Assembly: GCF_020085105.1 (NCBI RefSeq) | Contig: NC_058046.1 | Location: 18,407,175 to 18,471,174 of the forward strand | Reading direction: 5' to 3' | DNA length: 64,000 bases | Source of the DNA: Siniperca chuatsi | Taxonomy: Eukaryota > Chordata > Actinopteri > Centrarchiformes > Sinipercidae | Shown here: one piece after another, positions 34,684 through 44,931 of the stretch | How positions within the stretch are numbered: position 1 is the stretch's first letter | Layout: each line of letters opens with the position of its first letter | Program-made: the position numbers and the translations under genes | The notes under the pieces: model-generated | Seen by the model: the letters and a program-made list of their open reading frames with translations, nothing else | What the model was told of the DNA's origin: nothing | Databases searched by the model: none

Positions 34684-35043
34684 TGTGTGCCCTCTTTCTG
34701 ATTTCTTATTTTTTGCATGTTTGTCACACTTAAATATTTCAGATCAAACTAATTTAAATATTAGTCAAAGAAAACACAAGTAAACACAAAATGCAGTTTT
34801 TAAATGAAGGTTGTTATTATTAAGGGAAAACAAAATCCAAACCTACTTGGCCCTGTATGAAATAGTGATTGTCCCCTAAACCTAATAACTGGTTGGGCCA
34901 CCCTTAGCAGCAACAACTGCAATCAAGCGTTTGCGATAACAAAAATGGCCTGCATGGCTGAGTTCCAAGACGATGATCTGAAACATTTAAGTGTGACAAA
35001 CATGCAAAAAATAAGAAATCAGGAACACTTTTTCACACCACTG
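34684..35043. mobile_element. Second Tc1/mariner-type MITE (unit 2)
   Basis: Same element as 30548-30907: right terminus 'cacaccactg' plus TA, long inverted arms, degraded left tip. Confidence 0.7.
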
Positions 35044-35556
35044 TATGTACTTTTGATTTTGGGGTGAACTGTCCCTTTAAGGCAACAAGCCACTACCTGT
35101 GGAGGGACAATATAAACTAATTCAGACTTTTCTTGAGTGTAGTTGCAATGAACAGTGGTGCCAGTTGGCCCCCAAAATGCTGTTGTGTTTACAGATTGTT
35201 TTGTGATGAATATTAGATTTTTTTTTTTTATTTTACAATTAGCCTACTGTATTTTCACCACTATTTTTCATGAAATTCAGATCACTGTTACTAATCTTTG
35301 TCACTATTATTTATTTAGCCTACTACTATTTGCCTATTCTAATTGCTCTGATTCATATGACATTTGTCCGTCAAAAGTGTGGTGTCATGTGCATATCAAG
35401 GTACGAGTTAGTAACAAGCTGTTCCTCCACTGCCCCACCTGTTTGATACAACTGGACTATTAGGTGGTAAACTCGTAAGCGTGCCTTGGGGCAGTGTTAG
35501 TAAAGACCAAAACATCACAAGCCCTCTCTATGACCGAGTCATATGTTCGGAGAATA

Positions 35557-35641
35557 GAAATTGAAAGTTATGAAGGCAGGAACGGAAAACGAATGTGAAG
35601 TAAAGGGGGCGGCGTCGACCAGCGAGGCAGCCTGTTTATAA
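35557..35641 (+). promoter_or_regulatory. isg15: ISG15 copy 3 promoter: ISRE and TATA box
   Basis: ISRE GAAATTGAAAG at 35557-35567 and TTTATAA at 35635-35641, as in the other copies. Confidence 0.75.
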
Positions 35642-35850
35642 GCTGCGGGAGCTGAAGCCTCTGACAGCTGCTGCTGAGCATCGCGTGTTCACCTGTCGCC
35701 GTCTGAAGACTCCAAGTTTTCCGGAGGAGTTTGCTAACGTGATCAAAAGGTAGGTCGCTCTCTTTATCAACGCTGAAATCCATCGATGCTTTCTTTAAAA
35801 GAGTGTTTCCACACTAAATGTATTGAATGATCTTTCAGGCCACTTTCATC

Positions 35851-36318
35851 ATGGATATTACCATTGTTATGCTGGATGGGACGTCCCACACCCTGACGGT
35901 GCACCCACAGGACACAGTGGGCTCTCTGAAAACACGCATCCAGGAGAAACTCGGAGTCCCCGCACAGAGGCAGAAGCTGGTGTTTGTCAACGGCCAGAGG
36001 ACACCTCTCAGCGACGACCTGAAGCCTGTCAGCGGCTACGGCTTGCGGCCTGGTTCCCAGGTGTCTCTGCTGGTGACACAGCCGGCCACCATCCAGGTGC
36101 TCCTCAGAAACGAGAAGGGGCAGGTGAGCACCTATGATATCAAACCCGACGAGACTGTGAGCGACTTCAAGAGCAAGGTCCAATGCAGAGAGGGGGTCCC
36201 GGTGACCCAGCAGAGGCTCATTTACCAAGGCAGGGAGATGATGAATGGTAAACTTGCGGACTACAACGTCGAAGCGCTGAGCACCATCGACCTGACGTTC
36301 CGTCTGAGAGGAGGCTGA
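35851..36318 (+). CDS. isg15: ISG15 ubiquitin-like modifier, copy 3
   Basis: Same 155-residue protein ending RLRGG, with its own promoter, 5' intron (acceptor just before 35839) and poly(A) signal near 36491. It lacks the downstream transposon cluster. It faces PXMP2 tail-to-tail; the PXMP2 stop is about 725 bp away. Confidence 0.95.
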   Translation: MDITIVMLDGTSHTLTVHPQDTVGSLKTRIQEKLGVPAQRQKLVFVNGQRTPLSDDLKPVSGYGLRPGSQVSLLVTQPATIQVLLRNEKGQVSTYDIKPDETVSDFKSKVQCREGVPVTQQRLIYQGREMMNGKLADYNVEALSTIDLTFRLRGG

Positions 36319-37043
36319 GGACACTTCATATATCAGAAAGTGAATAATTTGTACATAGTTTTTTTCAATATAAATGAAGTATTTCTTATTTATTTGTATT
36401 TCCATTTCTAAAAAAAAATCAGTGCATTCCTCTGTGTAATTCTGTCATGTCTTAAAACTTGTTTTGGCTTAATATATTAATTTGTTTTGACAATAAAAAT
36501 ATGTCATACACACAACCCAGCATGTTGTCATTTTATTTTTATTCTGTTGACTGGGCACTGCTTTAAAAATAAAAAGTAATAAAAAAAAATTAAGCCCCAA
36601 ATGTGAAGTTGCATGTCTTTACATTTCCTGCACTATTTCTTCAGCTCAGGCGTGGAGCTGCACCCTGTGCAGACCACAACCACAAGTAATTAAAAAGACA
36701 CACATTAAAATTGACATTTATTCCAGTATTTAAAAGAGACTGTCTCTGTCATGTAATTTGAGGTTTTCTATTACATCTTACCAGATTATGGCAGTGCTCT
36801 GTAGATAATGCATTTATTATGTTCGCTTATTACAAATACAGTAATGTATCCAAAATATCATAGCAGCATGTTATAATGGCTTGAACTCATTTTACAGGTT
36901 TGTTAGGAGTTAATTAGAAGAGCTACTGTATGTGAGAATTATTGCCCAGATTAGGAACAGGTATATAGTAGTAGTACAGTAAACACCCTAATGTTAAAGC
37001 CACTGTGAAGAAGCCGTTTTCTGTGAGTACATTTAGGGAAGCT

Positions 37044-39977
37044 TCATTTCCTCACAGATGCAAGGTAGGCGTACCAAAATAAGGCGATCATGTTGGCAAA
37101 CAGCACTCGGAACTGAAAGTGAAAAAACAGACACAGGAGCACGTACAAGAGAAAAACATTAGTGGTGTCAGTATGTGACTCATCATTTGTTCGTTGACAG
37201 GATGCCAGTGAAATACATACCTGAACAGGCACAAAGATGATATTGATGAACTGGAAGGGGGTCCAAACTTTCCAATTCATCTTTAAAGCAGTCCAGTAAC
37301 TTCCTTTCATCTTCTTCTCAAAGTCTCCCCACCCTTTGGCCTGAAAATTGATTTGAATGACTATATATTTACATTTATTTTGCAATTTTGCACTTTCGTA
37401 GAAAAGGTTTCAATCATAGTCATCTGGACACTGTTTTCAGAATCAAGACGTTTCGGCTCCCATCCGGAAGTCATTCTCAATTGTGAAAAATGGTCTGAGA
37501 ACTCAGAAATTTAAGCTACTCGGTGTTGCTTAAGCCCTGCCCTCTGGAAGGAGTCTACCTGAGTGTCTGCTATTTACCCTGCCTAGTTTCACCTGAAACT
37601 GCCCTTCTTTTGTTTCCATGATGGCCCAGTAATCAGTAATCAGGCCTATTGTTTTCTGGCTGCACCTCCCTCATCACTGTTAAGTACCTGATTAGCATAT
37701 GATTGGCTTGACCAAAGTGTTAATACACTCTGGTAAACGGTTGGCAAGTTTAATCTCAGACCACCATTTCTGTTCAAACAAAACCAAAATAGCTTCCTTG
37801 ACGCCCCGTTCAAACCAACTCTTCTCTCTACTTAGAATCTTCACCTCGCTGTCTTCAAATGTGTGGTTTGTAGCTTTTAGGTGCAAATGCACGGCGCTCT
37901 GTAATCCCGAGTTAGTGTGTCGTCTGTGCTGATAAAGTCTTTTGTGAAGTGGCTGTTTGGTCTCGCCTATGTACCGTTCTTTGCTGTTTTCCTCACTGCA
38001 TTGAATGGAGTAGACTACATTGCTCTGTTTTTGTGTGGGCATCTTGTCCTTAGGGTGAATGAGTTTCTGTCTTAAAGTGTTGCCTGGTTTAAAGAAAACA
38101 GGAACATTGTGCTGTCTAAAGATCCTTTGTAGTTTTTCAGACAGTCCAGATACATAAGGGATGGAGACACCGTTCCTTCTTGGTTCCGTTTCCTCTTTGT
38201 TGAGAGCCCAAGTAGGATACCTACAAGCTGAAAGTGCATTCTGAACATGCCTTTCCTCTTTCTTCTTACCCTCTGAGCCGGTGGGCACTTCTTGGGCTCT
38301 ATGTTGTAATGTCCGGATTACACCCAGTTTGTGCTGTAATGGATGCTGGAAACCTTTTCTACGATGGAACATTCCTGGACGAATGAGGGACTACACCGTC
38401 TTAATTTTGCACTTTATCCTTCATGTCTATATAAGAAACAACTTTATAGCATGTGTTTAATATTACATATAATACGTGAAGACAGTTGACTAAATACTAT
38501 GGTAAATATCCAGGTTGAAACATTACATGAGTGGCAGTAAATCAGAATTAAAGGGGCAGCCCGCCAATTTTACACATCAAAACTAGTCATAGAGAGTACT
38601 GCTAAACCTGTAAAATACAAACCAGTGTTAAAAACTGGGGGCATGGAGTTTGAAAGACATGGGCATTTATCAGGCAGGGAGGGTCTAATGAAATATACTA
38701 TCGAGTTGCATTATGGGAAGTGTAGGATCCTGCATTCCTTTAGCTTCACCCATACTTTGGGCTAAAATTCAGAATATATCTCGGCCTCTGTTGCAGAACT
38801 TTTGACCATGTTTTGTTTTTTTTAAATCTGTCCCCCAACTTTGTGCCAGTGCAATATATCTAAATCACTGGAGCGCCCCCTTAATGAGATTATTAGGAGG
38901 GAGAGTTTCTGAGATGACCCACCTCCAGGATGTTCATAACAAAGTAGAAGAGGAGCAGAAAGCCAGGGGCAAAAACAAGCCGATCCAGCAGCAGACGTTT
39001 GACTATACAGTACGGGTCTGTGCTGGGCATCCACACTTCCATCAGCTGGTAAAAGTAATGGCTCACCGGTCCTGTAATAAACAACCTGAAATAGGCAACA
39101 AAGCATAATATAACTACCAACAGAAAAATAAATAAACACACAGATGTAAGAAGGGAGTTCAATTTTAAGATACAAAGATTTTAACAGGGAACACTATGTT
39201 CTCTCTGCGGATACTTTGCTATCAGTGACAGTAATTATGTTACACTGTAGTTGACGTATTTTACACTGTGTTTTACCCTCTAGTCTAACTGGAGCACACC
39301 ATTACATTCATTTTCTTGTTGTAAATAAGCCACGAAAAGCATGTCAACCCTCAGTTTTGTTTCTGTGTACAGTCTCACCCATAAATGGCATAGCGTGTAG
39401 CTCCAGCTGCGTCAATCTCATTGACCGGGACTCCATTTTTGGCCTTTTTTCTTGCCTCCACAATCTGAGACAGAAGATTCCCTAAAGCTGAGAGGATGCC
39501 ACTGAAAATATGAAGGACACAAACACAACTCTATCAAAAGCAACAGGTACATTCATAATAACATACTCTGATAAAATAAAATTAGTGTCATAAGGGGAGG
39601 TTTTCCTGGCAGATTCTGATTGGCTAGTGCTGACATGAAAGGGAAGTCTGAAGTCAGTGCAAAGTGGTCTAAAAGATAGCGACACTTTGAAGTCATCAAC
39701 AATCAAGAACAGCTAACCAATGCAAACAGTAACTTAACTTAAATGTAATGGTTTGACTTTGTCAGCGCTTTAGTAAATGACTGTTAAACTGAGGAAACAC
39801 GGCAGAAAATAAGCACCAGGCTGCAGAACATGAACAAACCAGTCAGTGAATAACCAAAGCTTCTGACCTCGTTACAGATTTAGTGAGGATGGGGTATTTC
39901 TTCAGAAGAACCACATACTGCTGTAGTAAACGGACATGAATAGACAAATCCCGGACTGGCAGGCTCTCCACAGGCAT
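37044..39977 (-). CDS. pxmp2: Peroxisomal membrane protein 2 (Mpv17/PMP22 family)
   Basis: Exons on the minus strand: 39977-39868, 39501-39379, 39085-38923, 37340-37221, 37112-37044; phases agree, 194 residues (human 195). Motifs in order: 'KKYPILTKSVTSGILSALGN', 'YGLFITGPVSHYFYQLME', 'LLLDRLVFAPGFLLLF', 'LKMNWKVWTPFQFINI' and 'FRVLFANMIALFWYAYLAS'. This is the four-helix Mpv17 fold; PXMP2 forms a channel for small solutes in the peroxisomal membrane. Start MPVESLPV chosen because the upstream in-frame ATG at 40091 would add 38 residues without family support. A Penelope-like element sits in the intron between exons 3 and 4. Confidence 0.93.
37400..38390 (-). mobile_element. 5'-truncated Penelope-like retroelement (GIY-YIG part)
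   Basis: Minus-strand frame 38372-37692 (226 aa) has the GIY-YIG endonuclease signature 'VVYSIQC' ... 'RYIGETKQPLHKRLYQHR', with 'HLKATNHTF' and 'WFERGVKEAILV' downstream, as in Penelope-like elements. The reverse transcriptase part is absent, so it is 5'-truncated. The 3' region (about 37690-37400) includes a 'CCGAAACGTC' block that may be a decayed hammerhead ribozyme. It lies in a PXMP2 intron in the same orientation as the gene. Confidence 0.8.
38549..38882. repeat. TTAA-site MITE, complete
   Basis: TTAA at 38548-38551 and 38881-38884. The ends 'aggggcagcccgccaatttta' and the inverse of 'taaatcactggagcgccccc' form imperfect ~20-bp inverted repeats. Partial relatives are at 13485 and 17143. 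It lies in the same PXMP2 intron as the Penelope element, ending about 40 bp from exon 3. Confidence 0.75.
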
Positions 39978-41771
39978 TGTCAATTGTTTAACAGTGCAAA
40001 CATTACCACTACAGAACTGACAGGGGCGAAGTTGAAAAGCAACTGTGCCAGATTCTTCCTGTCGACGTGATTTCGTCACTGGTTGAGCCACGCCTTCACG
40101 TCGTTGACGTCCAAAACAGCCAATTTTACTAGGCCTGTATCACGAGCAGTTTACAGTTCTTACATGTCGAACAGCACTAAAAAGAATAATAATAGTATTA
40201 GAGGTGGTGAAATGCACAAGACTGAATAACGCACTGCTTATTTTTTTAAACATTACTACCTTAACAGGACTATTAAAGTAACAAAATGAAGAAATGTCCT
40301 TTCAGCAGTTCAAATTGTACAATAGCCAAAAATACTGTTGGGTAAACACAAACCATAATAGTGACAGCTGCTAAACAACTTTAATATCTTATTTTAATCT
40401 GCTTGTTTAAATGCTTTTATTCAGAGGGCATAAACATGGGAGGTTATCAACTTGAGTTCCGTTTTAATCACAGTATGTGAAACGTGTTATATTTCATTAG
40501 TACCTTTCAAAACGTAACATAGCTGCTTTCCAGATTGGCACTGAAAACATCGTTTTTAGTTATATATAAAAATTAAAAGTTTTATATAAGGCACCGAACT
40601 TCCCTGCAACAAGATGATTTTATTGTAATAAGTGAATTTGAATGTGAATTTACGTTTAACTTTATCTACTTGTTTTAAGGTTTTGCAGCAAAGTTAACTT
40701 TTTTTTTTTAGTCTAGCTTTTAGATGCAGACCTGAAAGTGTGGTCACATACCAAAAGTATATTTGTATTTCTGTTCTTCAGGCCACTCCTGGTGGCGTGA
40801 CACAGTGACTTATAATACAATTACGAACCTTTCTCATGGCGGACATTTTGACTTGTTATAGCCGAAAAAGAACAGGTGAAACTAACAACATTAATAATCA
40901 CTTCACTTCCTTTAGGTGTGCCACTGAACCTAAATGGAATGCAGCCATTATTAATGTTACTAATCACACAAGTAAAAATGTCCATCATGAGAAAGGTTTA
41001 TTGGATACAGTAATTCATATAAACACTAAAGAGGTCATCAAACAAACCAACAATAATTGTATCAGAGACACGTTTTGGAAAAAGTGCATGCATCTTGGTC
41101 AGAAGCCAAAATATTTTAAATAATAAGTAATCCTGCACATCAAAGCTTACAGTTCAATGGGAGTGATGTTTTACACCAAATAAAACATACAGTAACAAAG
41201 GATTTCTAAGGTTAGGCTCTTAAAGTCTGAAATAAAGATCAGTTACAGTAAGAGAGGATGAGAAATCAGGCAGAAAGTAACTTGTGTATAGAAACGTACT
41301 AAAAGACACCAGGCTCTGCTGGTGAAAAGGCAGGATATGTCATGTTACACAAGATCTTAAACTCACCCTTTAAGTGATAGCTTAAGTCACTGTCCTGCCT
41401 CCATAGGAAGTGAGCATATTTTAGATTAGACTGCACTTAGAAAATTTAGAGACATTAATATACAACATCCACTTTTTGGAACCACTTTAATAGAACCAAT
41501 ATTTCAATAAAAAGAGAAAACAAACATATTTACAATGTTGAAACTAACAAGTGCAGATGATACAATATGTATCGCAACAGTTTAAGAAAAAGGCTTTTGT
41601 GAAAATTCAGTGTTTAGCACAAAACTGTAAAGTGTAAACTGCCAACATGAAATCTTTCATACAGACACCTTTGCACATGCTATTGCTAAAACAGGAAACT
41701 GAGAAAGCTTATGGGTGTTTTGGTCTGTAGTTAACCAACATACATGTTAGAAAAGCTGCATGCATAACAAC
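39978..41771. other. Spacer between PXMP2 and UNG
   Basis: Holds the PXMP2 promoter side, a MITE at 40827-41001 and the UNG 3' UTR. No gene recognised. Confidence 0.6.
40827..41001. repeat. MITE with ~30-bp terminal inverted repeats
   Basis: The left end 'aacctttctcatggcggaca' is the near inverse of the right end 'tgtccatcatgagaaaggtt'. Two relatives sit in SVOP introns (about 58183-58318 and 58976-59112). Confidence 0.8.
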
Positions 41772-44011
41772 TTAAAGTGCCTTCCAGTTTATGGGAGACT
41801 TTCCAGATTTCTGTAACAGCTCGTTGGCCTTAGAGAAATGCCTGCACCCAAAAAATCCTCGATGAGCAGACAAGGGAGAAGGATGCACAGCCTGTAGGAC
41901 GTGGTGGCGTTTCTACAAACCGAGAGAACACAAACTTTGATGCATTAACGTAATTAAAAGCTTTGGTTTAAAGTGCCTGTATTAAAACAACAGTGTAGAC
42001 CCACCCTGTTAATAGCGGCTCCTTTCTTCTGAGCATAAGATCCCCACAGCATGAAGACGAGGCCTTCCAGGTCGTTGCTGAGCCACTGCACCACAGCGTC
42101 AGTGAAGGCCTCCCAGCCTCTGTCTTTGTGGGAGTTGGCCTGGTGCGCTCGGACGGTCAACACAGCGTTGAGCAACAACACACCTGGTGAGCGAGGTCAC
42201 AGATGGAGAAGATGGCAGGTCTGTTAATGACCAACAGCTCCCTTGTTGTGTAACTGTGCGTGAGCATTAAAATAAATAAATGTGTGTGGGTTTTGTTTTG
42301 TTTTTTTTGTTTTTTTTTAAAAACCTTGTTTGGCCCATCCGGTCAGATCTCCGTGTCCAGGGTGCTGAAAGCCTTTGATGTCGGAGACCAGTTCTTTGTA
42401 CATGTTCTCCAAACTGGAAATGAAAAGGATCAAAAGGTGTGAGATATATGTATATATAAAATAGATTTGAAGTAAGGAGTTTGCAGCCAAGAGTTTAAAA
42501 AAAGTAGTGAAAGACACTGAGAAGGGTTTAACCTGGGTGGAGGATGCACTGGTCTTTTGACACTGAAACACAATCCATGGGCTTGGTTAGGACCATGATA
42601 TGGATCCTGGCCAAGAATCACCACTTTGACCTGGAATTAGAGACGGATCTTAAAGTGAGGCAATATTTAATGCCAGACTAAGGGACTCTTCAGATAATAC
42701 ACTTAACTTCCATTTTTTAAAGAAAAGTAACCACACAGCAAATAATTATTTGCACAGGGCTTTACTCAAAGAAAGAATGAATATTGAAACTGTAACAGGT
42801 TTCGCCATTTTAATGAAGTTTAATGAAAAATCTGCATGCTAATTCAGAGCAGGAAGACTTTTGTAATTGTTACTGTTTGACTCAGGAACAGCCTCCTGCA
42901 AAGTCTCCGAAAAGCCAAATCAGTGCAAATCTTAAAATGCACTTCTTGATTTTATACCTTTTTATTTTGTGGTTTGTACACCCTATTGCTCCTTGATTTT
43001 ATGTAGTGTCTTCTGTTTCTTGTGTTCTTTTCCCGTAAAGCACTTTGCATATATATATATATATAACTTCGAATAGTTCAACGTGAATAAAATTAGCTTG
43101 CTTATGCCATAGCTGATCGATATTAAATGCTTTATAGTTTGGTGTCAGACATTGTCGCAGGTCAGGGAAAGTGCTAGTGCAGTTAAACTTACATCCCGGA
43201 CGTCACACATCTGCGTCCAGGTGAAGACATGTTCAGCAGGTGGGTACACAGTGTGGCGTTTCCTCTCTTCAGAAACAAAATGCATCAACTGTGGCAAAGA
43301 TATGCAGTTATTTAAAGTGTTCAAAACAACAGAGACAACATGTGCAGTGTGATGACTTGTCCTCTCACTTGTTTAAAATAAGGCTTTCCAAACTCTGCCG
43401 ACAGTCCGTTTCTCCAGCTGTCTCCAAACCCTGGAGGTGTTTGAGCGGAAGCGAGTTTCTCCAACGCTGCTCTCTTGTTGCGGGCGATCCTGTCTAGCTG
43501 CTCCGGGGACAGAGGAGCAGGAGGAGGGCTGGACGGCTCTGGCTCCACCGCCGAGGACTTCGGCTTCTTCTGCACAATCTTAGTGTATTGAGCAAAACAC
43601 AGAGCTGGTGAGGAGCGTGCAGCTGGAGGTGAAACTGGCTTTAGAAACCGTCGACAGAGTAGTACAAACATCGTGCTGTGATGGCTGTGAGCGCCACTTT
43701 GAGTAACAAACAAGAACACAGACAGTGGCGCTCGTGAACGCAGCTTGGATTATGCTGAACGTGTCGCGGGAAACGACAAATCCTTTACTGTGAAAAACTC
43801 CTACAAGTACACTGTAAGTGGTGTTTAAATATTAATAACGTTATGTTTTAACATTAGACGGTAGACATGTGGGTAATGTTAGCTGACAAACTGATGCAGA
43901 AGTGACTCTCACCGGGTCTTTAGCATCCTCCTCGGCTCCATTTAAATCCTTAGAAGTTCTCTTTTTCGAGACAGGCGTAAAAAACGAGTTAATAGTTTTC
44001 TGTCCAATCAT
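41772..44011 (-). CDS. ung: Uracil-DNA glycosylase (nuclear UNG2 and mitochondrial UNG1 forms)
   Basis: Shared exons: 43569-43369, 43288-43193, 42630-42533, 42413-42325, 42183-42005, 41912-41772. The nuclear form adds exon 44011-43913 ([11 protein letters not shown]..., total 300 aa), whose QKTINSFF is a PCNA-binding PIP box. The mitochondrial form starts at 43671 ([20 protein letters not shown]) in an unspliced extension of the second exon, whose acceptor lies in-line at 43571-43570; total 301 aa. Catalytic motif [14 protein letters not shown] (water-activating Asp), '[10 protein letters not shown]' and the minor-groove loop HPSPLS with GFFGCRHFS are all intact. UNG removes uracil from DNA to start base-excision repair. 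Confidence 0.95.
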
Positions 44012-44137
44012 TTTGTTGAAAAACACCTTGGCTGTAAGCTGCCGTAAACTAATTAACTGCACTTATTAACTAATGTGGGAGAAAAACAGCGGTGGGCTCC
44101 TCGGAAAACCAACTCTCTTTCAATGGGATCAAAGTAA

Positions 44138-44149
44138 TTCGCGCCAAAA
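44138..44149 (-). promoter_or_regulatory. ung: Full E2F site between UNG and ALKBH2
   Basis: 'ttcgcgccaaaa' is the reverse complement of TTTTGGCGCGAA, a complete E2F consensus, 127 bp upstream of the nuclear UNG2 start codon. UNG2 is known to be cell-cycle regulated with a peak around S phase. About 85-95 bp further lies a likely ALKBH2 first-exon donor (44234), so both genes may use this site. Confidence 0.7.
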
Positions 44150-44370
44150 CAAAGTGACGAAAGCAGAGTTATGATAATGAGCCGCGCGCTGTTCAAGACA
44201 AACTGCTGCTAAGTGTTCTCTACAGTTTGTGTAGGTAAAGCACCTGGCATTCATCTGAGAGAAATATACGTTTTCTATTACTATTTTTAATAATTAGGTG
44301 ATGATTTATTATTTTATTATTTTAAAGGCATACTGTCAAGGTCGTTGCTGTTGTTTACACAGCTTTGTAG

Positions 44371-44697
44371 AGCTAAAATAAATCGGTCGATTAATCGAGG
44401 AGCCAGTCAATAGAAATCAAACAGTTTTGCTAATCGATAAATCATCTGAGTCATTTCTCTTCAAATTTGTTGGTTCCGTGTTCTTAAATGTGAGGATTTG
44501 CTGCGTTTCTTATGATAGTTAATTAAATATCTTTACGTTTTGAACTGTTTCTAATATATCACATTGGGCTTAGGGAAATTGTGATGGTCATTTTCACTAT
44601 TCTTTAACATTTTATAGACAAAATGATTAATTGATTAATCGAGAAAATAGTTAACAGGTTAACTGATAATCAAAATAATGATTAGTTGCAGCCCAAC
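44371..44697 (-). repeat. hAT-like MITE between the UNG/ALKBH2 promoter and ALKBH2
   Basis: Ends with 'gattagttgcagccc' and carries 'gattaattgattaatcgag' and 'aatcggtcgattaatcgagg' near its two sides, the signature of a very common fish MITE. It falls in the predicted 5' UTR intron of ALKBH2. Confidence 0.75.
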
Positions 44698-44931
44698 CTT
44701 TTATTAAAAGACAAAATATCAATACACTCAACTCAAAAAGTTAAAGTATTGGGAGAAATACGGTATGATAAACCAGTCCACTCAACGCAGGCCCAAATTG
44801 ATGATGCTTTTTTTCACGTTTATTGAAATCTCAGAATCAGTGTTAATGTTTCATTCTTCTTTTTATTATCCAGGTCCTAAAAAATCCTAAAATTAAGCTA
44901 CTCAGAGCGCCGCAGACAACAGGTTGCTGCA

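Larger units (their letters stand above)
32865..35076. mobile_element. Angel-like TTAA MITE (unit 2) carrying nested insertions
   Basis: TTAA at 32861-32864 and 35077-35080; same ends and same nested Tc1-type insertions as in unit 1, so the nesting predates the tandem duplication. Confidence 0.8.
31400..35533 (+). repeat. ISG15 tandem unit 2 (4134 bp)
   Basis: Full-length second unit with the same gene, transposon cluster and flank as unit 1. Confidence 0.95.
35534..36999 (+). repeat. ISG15 tandem unit 3 (truncated, ~1.47 kb)
   Basis: Identical to units 1-2 through the ISG15 gene and its 3' flank, except one G fewer near 35648 and an A-to-T change near 35754. It ends right after TTAA (36994-36997) plus AG, exactly where the MITE cluster starts in the other units; the following sequence belongs to the PXMP2 3' end. 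Confidence 0.95.

Noticed and set aside
39978-40091. Upstream ATG extending PXMP2 by 38 residues
   Set aside because: The extension has no resemblance to PXMP2 N termini; 39977 gives the family length.
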